From contig NC_081414.1 in the NCBI RefSeq assembly GCF_030272615.1, positions 781,424,119 to 781,488,118 on the forward strand: 64,000 nucleotides of DNA, read 5' to 3'. Source of the DNA: Cryptomeria japonica (taxonomy: Eukaryota; Streptophyta; Pinopsida; Cupressales; Cupressaceae). Position numbers and translations under genes: made by a program. The notes beneath the pieces are model-generated. The model was given only the letters and a program-made list of their open reading frames with translations, was not told the origin of the DNA and made no database searches. Within the stretch, counting starts at the first letter, position 1. Every line of letters starts with the position of its first letter. This document shows, one piece after another, positions 58,176 to 64,000 of this stretch.

Positions 58176-59800
58176 TATGTAAGATTGAACCACTCTGAAA
58201 ATTAGATAATTGGCAACAAGTATCAAGGAGTTATGACAAGAGGAAGACTAGAAAATGAAGAGGTATGTTTTATTTTTCAAATTGAACCATCATCAATTAA
58301 TGAGGCATGTGAAGATAAACACTGGATTAAAGTTATGGAAGAAGAATTAAAACAAATTGAGAAAAATAATACATGGATATTAGTTCCCAGGCCTAAAGAC
58401 AAAAATGTAATTGGAACAAAATGGGTATTCAGAAACAAACTTAATGAAGATGGTAAGGTAATCAGAAATAAAGCAAGACTAGTGTATAAGGGATATTCTT
58501 AGAAAGAAGGAATTGATTATAATAAAACCTTTGCACCGGTAGCTAGAATTGAGGCAGTTAGATTATTCTTGGCTTTTGCAGCACACATGAACTATAAAGT
58601 ATATCAAATGGATATTAAATGTGCATTTCTGAATGGAGACCTTGAAGAAGAAGTTTACATTGAGCAACTTGATGGATTTTCTTTGATAGATAATAAAGAC
58701 ATGGTTTGCAGTTTAAGGAAAGCTTTGTATGGTTTGAAGCAAGCTCCAAGAGCTTGGTAAGCTAGATTGGACACATATCTTTTGAAGACTGATTTTTCTA
58801 ACTTATACTATAAAGTGACTAATGATGACATCTTGGTTATAGAATTTTTTGTTGATGATATAATCTTTGGTGGAGAAGATGGATTATGTAAAGACTTTTC
58901 TATTAAAATGCAACAAGAATTTGAAATGTCTATGATTGGAGAGATTAAATTATTTTTAGGATTGTAGATTTCACAGACTGATAAAGGTATATTCTTGAGT
59001 CAATCTAAATACTTGAAGGAGTTACTGAAGAAATTTTGTATGGAAAACTCTAAACCGATAAGCACACCTATGACTACAAAAGATAAATTATCACTAAGGG
59101 ATGAATCTACACCTATTAATCCGACTAGGTACAAATCTATGATAGGAGGCTTACTGTATTTGACACAAACAAAACCTGATATCATGAATGGAGTATGTAT
59201 TGTTTCAAGATTTCAGAGTAATCCTAAAGAAAATCATGAATCAGCAGTAAAAAGGATTTTCCGGTACTTACAAGGCACTACAAATCTAGGCTTATGGTAT
59301 CCTAGAGATGAAAACTTTGAATTATGTGCATACATAGATGCAAATTGGGTAGGAGATGTGGATGACAAAAAAAGCACCACTGGCGGAGCATTTTTCCTTG
59401 GAAGTAGATTAATTTCTTGGTTGAGTAAGAAACAAAGTTGCACATCTTTATCAACAACTGAATCAGAATATGTAGCAACAACAACTAACTGTACACAGAT
59501 ATTATGGCTTAAGCAAATATTGAAGGGCATAAAGGTAAAATGCAAGGAACCTATAACTATTTATTGTGATAATACAAAAACAATTGATATATCTAAGAAT
59601 CAAGTGCTACATTCTAAAACTAAACATGTTTCTATCAAACTGAATTTTCTGAAAGAGAATGTTGAAGCAAAAGAAGTAACACTAGTTTATGTAAATACTA
59701 AAGAGTAGATTGCAGTATTTTCACTAAGCCTTTGCCTAAGGAAACTTTTGAGTATCTCAAAGATCAGCTTGAGGTCATACCCCCACCGGTAGAAACTTAG
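58176..59800 (+). pseudogene. Copia B reverse transcriptase and RNase H
   Basis: RT: MEEELKQIEKNNTWILVPRP, GTKWVFRNKLNEDG, KARLVYKGYS, YQMDIKCAFLNGDLEEEVYI, LYGLKQAPRAW and FFVDDIIFGGED. The YVDD box reads FVDD, which Copia elements also use. RNase H: AYIDANWVGDVDDKKSTTGG, SLSTTESEYVATT, YCDNTKTIDISKN and HSKTKH. Stops at 58500, 58758 (TAA), 58966 (TAG) and 59706 (TAG); natural end TAG 59798-59800. Confidence 0.95.
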
Positions 59801-60177
59801 ACAGTTGATGTTTGTCATCAACTGGTAGAATTAACAGAGAAATCTTTTATTCCAGCTTTGATGAGGAAAGCTACTACTCAAGGGGAGTAGTTGGTATACT
59901 GAATAAGTTGGTATTTTTAATTTGAATCTAGTTTTTGTATTGCCTTGGCATTTGATGTCAAAGGGGGAGAGATTGATATGGAAAAATACAAGGAAAACAC
60001 ATGTTACCCCTAAGAGGTGAGATTGTTATTTTGGGGGAGATAGATTGCTCTCTGTATCTGTATCTGGATTCTGATTTTTGGTTTTGATCTCTTTTTGGGA
60101 GATTGTTGGTTTTTGGTATTTGGCATTTCTGTTTTGTCACTTTGATGGTTTTTCCATCTTGTGTTGCCATCAATTCC

Positions 60178-60189
60178 AAAGGGGGAGAT
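60178..60189 (+). other. Copia B polypurine tract
   Basis: AAAGGGGGAGAT directly before the 3' LTR. A second AAAGGGGGAGA occurs at about 59959-59969, 220 bases earlier, so the tract motif is present twice. Confidence 0.9.
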
Positions 60190-61265
60190 TGTTGGTATTT
60201 TGGATATGTTGATATGGTTTTGTCATTGATGTAAACACCTATTAACACTTATCAACTCTGGTCAGCCTACTGACACTTGGAGAATTGGTTATGTTCACCG
60301 GCAAGCAAGTGACTTATGTACAGTCACCGGTATCTGGTTCACCAGTAGGATATATTGTTCACTGGCACTTGGAATGACATGGAAAACACTTGGTTATGTC
60401 GAAGACATTGTTTGGACACTTTGTCTTGGAGATTTGTTCAATGTTTCATTCGTGTTTTCATATTTGTTCTTACCAACAAATAGGTCCAGATAAGCACTGG
60501 CAGGCTTATCTATTCTAGATTAGCACGACATGCTATGGAGATGATTTTATTGTTATTCTAAATGCATTGAGCCAACATCATGCATTGGATATTGTTTTAT
60601 TTGTAATTGATTTTATTGTAATATCTTTTAGAGCCGACCTACTAAAATTGCTCTTAGGTTACAGTATAAATGTAAGATCTTATTTGTAAGATCAGTATGC
60701 GAATGTAAAGAAAGGATTATAATTTGGTATATGTGAGAATAAGAAGAGATATACATGCAGACATCATTTGAAGGTTGAAGGAAGGTTTTTGTGAAGGCAT
60801 ATCAAAACTGAACCGGTACTGAATCCAACATATGAAGATGCTATTTTGAGCAGTACATCATTATTGGATTTAACCATCCAATTGTAGTCAGTGTGATTCC
60901 TATTTGTGATTGAGCAATGAGCTCTAGGCGCTTGGCCTTTCTGCATGTGTAGACCCCATTTGTATACACTTACTATCTATAGTAGTATCATCTGATTGTG
61001 GGTAAGGTTTCCTGCTATGGTTTTTGCCCTTACAGGGTTTCCATGTACAAATATTAGTGTTATGTGTTGTGGATGTCACTGCTTTTCTGTTTCATGCATT
61101 AATCTTTACCGGTACTATAATTAACTGACAAACTGTCTACCGGCATTAAGTTTTGGTTTACCGGTATTAAGCATTAAGTTTGGTTAAGTTGTTTTTGGTT
61201 TAAATTTATTTGACAACTAATTCACCCCCCCCCCCCCCCCTCTCAGTTGTCTTCAGGACCTAACA
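60190..61265 (+). repeat. Copia B 3' LTR (1076 bp)
   Basis: Partner of 54549-55609. Differences include a short insertion near 60278 (GAGAATTGGT) and a longer C run near 61226-61240. Confidence 0.97.
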
Positions 61266-61270
61266 CACTC

Positions 61271-63110
61271 TTGATGTCAGGTCATTGAGCAAAGTGGCTT
61301 AGGAATGACAACTCCAAGAACAAGTGATGTTTGATTTATAAGCCTGAATGCATTCCTAATACATGTTTGATATTGAAACTATGATGATTTAAGCTAGTAT
61401 GAAGATGATGCTATGATAAGGATTAGTAAACTTATCCTAACAAGATATACTAGTCTAACATGGATATGCTATGGTATTAAAATGCTTCTAAATGCTATTA
61501 TGTTTTAACAAAGAGAGGCTAAATGCTTAGTAAAAATAGTACAATATTGATGCATAAAAACTTCTATATCACTAGAAAAATGACTATAAGTTTGATGCAC
61601 AAAGACTTCTATATCCAAATGAGAGAAAGAGAGCTCTATTTATAGGAAAAATAGGACAATGGATGGTTAAGATTGAGTAATCTTAGCAAGGGCTAGGATT
61701 GAAAGTTAATCAATCCATGTTTATAATTCTCACCAATGAAATGGTGACAATTATCAACAAGAGGTTGCTTGAGAGGAGATGCAAGAAGCATTAAATGCTT
61801 GAGAACATATAAAGGTTACCTTAGGAGGTAAGGTTAAGGTTAGGTTAGGGTCATCCATTGGATAGATCTTTTAAGCTTTTATCCAAGGGGTAAACTCTTG
61901 TGGAAGGGTTAAAGGGATAACCAAGTATAAAGCCATGAATGCTTGATGAGACCATTGGGTTATATGAAGGTTGAGTTAGAAAGAAAGTCTCTAACCATGA
62001 AGGGATGGGTGAGTTAACCATTAATGGTTTGGAAGAATTTGAAGGTTAACTTGTTGAAGACACAAATCCTTTAATGCATTTGAAAGACTTTGGAGGCTTT
62101 GAGAAGTGACTTCTCTTTTCTTAGAAATGTGACAATAATTAGGAGATAGATTAGGCTAAATTGGAAGGGTTTAGAAGAATTTAGAAGGGGGTTTAGAAGA
62201 CAAGTGGGAGATGTAGGAAAATGCAAGTGGATGGAGGAAGATTTTAATTAAAATAAAATTACTTTATTTCAACAAAATAGATGCAACTTGCATAAATACA
62301 AGTGGGGGATTTAAATAAATAAATTAGATCTATTTATTTGCAAGGATAAATTTAATTAAAAAGGGAGAAAGGGGGAATTTAATTAAATAAAGTGATTTAT
62401 TTAATTAAAAATAGAAAAGGTTTAGGTGAACTTAATTAAATAAATTGAGCAATTGATTTAATTAAATAGACGAATACGAAGAAAATAGAGGAATGGGGTT
62501 AAAATGAATATTAAATATTCATTTAGGAAAGTGGTTAGATTTATACATCTACATTTTGCCCCTCTTTGAAGTGACGTGTGTGTACATGTTGATTCAAAGA
62601 AAATTTTCTAGATATGATGTTTGTGTCAAAATGTTGATATGATTCCCCAGATTTGATGAACAATATTGATGATGCCCTTTCAGGAGATGAATCAAGGATT
62701 TTCAAAATATTTGTTGATATGATGAGTGTTGTTGAATTGATTTCAACATGAGAATATTGACTACGTTGAATGCAAATTATTGATTCATCTTCTGAAAATG
62801 ATGTTGGTAAGGTTAAGAATGAAAAAGTGAGGAAAAGACATGCCCCACCTATTAACCTTGTTGATTTTACCCTATAAAAAGGTAATAACTAATTTGGTCT
62901 TGTGCCATTTGCACTTGTCTCCTTGTGATTGTGATAGGTGAGCTTTGACGAAGATGTCAGTTCAATATGCTTTGCACCGATTTGAGCACGTCCGATGACA
63001 TCGAAAACCCACCGCCTTTGGCCCATCTCGAAGTGGTCGAAATCTCTCCACGTTTTTGATTGATTTTGATTATTTTGATCAAGTTTGTCAAATTTTTGGT
63101 CAAAATTTAT
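61271..63110. other. Non-coding, LTR-like host sequence right of Copia B
   Basis: Includes a TATA-like GAGCTCTATTTATAGG (61630-61645), as in many plant LTR promoters, and TACATTTTGCCCCTCTTTGAAG near 62550. The region could be the LTR and leader of another LTR element, but neither edge nor a PBS could be fixed. An open minus-strand stretch at 62889-63155 has no recognised domain. Confidence 0.35.
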
Positions 63111-63115
63111 TGAGT

Positions 63116-63425
63116 TAGCGCGTAGGTTAGGTCGCATAGCACATGCAATATACATGTTAGCGCATAGGGTTAACCTAGGTAGGTTAGCGCATGAGGAGCA
63201 TTTGTTAGCGCGAGTGGAAGATAGGTTAGCGCATCAAAAGTTCTAGCACATAGGGTCAGCATAAAGGCACATGGGGAGTACCAGTTAGCAGAAAGGTGCA
63301 TATGGGAGGTTGGGTAGCACGTGGTAGGGGTTTAGCATGTAGAGTGTGACTTCTAGCGCATTGATGAAAAAGGATAGCGCATGAGTAGCAGCTTAGCGCA
63401 TAGGAACCCTGGTTTAGCATGTAGT
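63116..63425 (+). repeat. Degenerate TAGCGCAT-rich array
   Basis: Eight exact TAGCGC cores (63116, 63158, 63185, 63206, 63227, 63354, 63375, 63394), most followed by AT and often AGG. About seven degraded forms (TAGCACAT, TAGCATGT, TAGCACGT) sit between them. Spacing is roughly 20-40 bases. Non-coding. Confidence 0.85.
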
Positions 63426-63654
63426 GTCTAAAGTTGGTGAAAAAGGATTTGTGAAGGATTCATCGCGAGTCGAATAGATGAGATAGATGGTTTAAGTGTT
63501 GATACGTGTCTACTAATTGTTCGATTATGGGTCCCGATCGAATGTTTTTCCTGCTTTGTGATGATGTCCGATTTTGATATGCTGGTGTAGGATGATCTGA
63601 GTCTGTTGCTGTCAATATAGATTGCTTTCAATATGGAGTGCCAAGTTGGTTGAT

Positions 63655-64000
63655 AGTTTTGATGTGGATCCTGATTTTCAGTTTAATGTGGATCTTTGAT
63701 GTTTGCCTTGCGATATGAGTCCTGATTCTTGATTTCCAATATGATTCCTAATGTGATGCTTGTGGTATGGATTTTTGAATTGTTTTCTCAATATGGGTCT
63801 TGAGTTGATGCTTTTGGATTTTTGATATGGTTCTGATTTTTGATATGGGTCTTGATGTTGCTTGATTTCATGATATGGGTCTTGATTTTCAATATGGGTC
63901 TTTGATTGATTTCTTGATATGGGTCTTGAATATTGATATGGGTTAGATTTTTGATATGCATAGATTTGATTGATTTCTCAATATGGGTTAGATTGATTTC
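63655..64000 (+). repeat. Degenerate GATATGGGTCTTGATT array, continues past the window
   Basis: About fourteen variants of GATATGGGTCTTGATTTT spaced 15-35 bases apart. They are clearest from 63800 onward and more diverged (GATGTGGATCCTGATT) at the left end. No long ORF. Confidence 0.85.

Larger units (their letters stand above)
54549..61265 (+). mobile_element. Copia element B, full length, plus strand
   Basis: LTRs at 54549-55609 and 60190-61265 start TGTTGGTATTTTGGATATG and end CTAACA. They are flanked by the 5-bp target duplication CACTC (54544-54548 and 61266-61270). PBS and PPT are in place. Pol motifs and the RT (EFEMSMIGEIKLFLGL) are closest to the SIRE/Tork part of Copia as I know it. 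Many stops make it non-autonomous. Confidence 0.97.

Overview
This window looks like an intergenic stretch of a large, repeat-rich seed-plant nuclear genome, possibly a gymnosperm. That is an inference from gene density and repeat content. It is AT-rich, contains one intact-looking protein gene in 64 kb, and is otherwise decayed LTR retrotransposons (Ty1/Copia and one Ty3/Gypsy), LINE relics, microsatellites and AT-rich spacer. Plant signatures are Copia primer-binding sites of the initiator-methionine type (TGGTATCAGAGC), plant-type LINE RNase H domains, and a G-type lectin S-receptor-like kinase. No bacterial features, CRISPR arrays or rRNA were seen, and no tRNA gene was noticed by eye.

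Layout. 1-3.6 kb: L1-like LINE ORF2 relic (+). 3.6-4.9 kb: LINE-RT-derived repeat, with a second copy at 17.73-18.97 kb. 4.9-9.7 kb: 3'-truncated Ty3/Gypsy element (-) with gag, protease, partial RT and a tRNA-Asp-like primer site. 9.74-14.79 kb: full-length Copia element A (-) with both LTRs, PBS, PPT and a 5-bp target duplication (TCCCC), inserted in the upstream part of the Gypsy region. 14.8-21.3 kb: AT-rich spacer, two large microsatellites and a cluster of small palindromes. 21.3-23.1 kb: coiled-coil ORF relic. 23.57-25.12 kb: solo Copia LTR with target duplication AATAA. 26-29 kb: another coiled-coil element and a deleted Copia relic (E). 29.85-40.35 kb: Copia D (+) split within its GAG-pre-integrase region by Copia C (-), which fills about 30.96-37.83 kb. 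41.5-47.9 kb: three LINE-family 3' ends (-), two of them carrying RNase H plus a downstream accessory ORF. 50.0-52.4 kb: receptor-like kinase gene (-). 53.7-54.1 kb: LINE tail (+). 54.55-61.27 kb: full-length Copia B (+) with target duplication CACTC. 61.3-64 kb: non-coding sequence with two unusual degenerate short-repeat arrays.

The only gene likely to work for the host is the receptor kinase. It reads as an intronless single-pass membrane kinase with B-lectin, S-locus-glycoprotein-like, EGF-like/PAN and non-RD kinase domains. All transposon ORFs seen carry stops or frameshifts, so none looks autonomous. The most unusual signals are a LINE-associated accessory ORF family found directly downstream of RNase H, a 92-bp near-perfect palindrome, the palindrome cluster near 19.3 kb, and the TAGCGC array near 63.2 kb.
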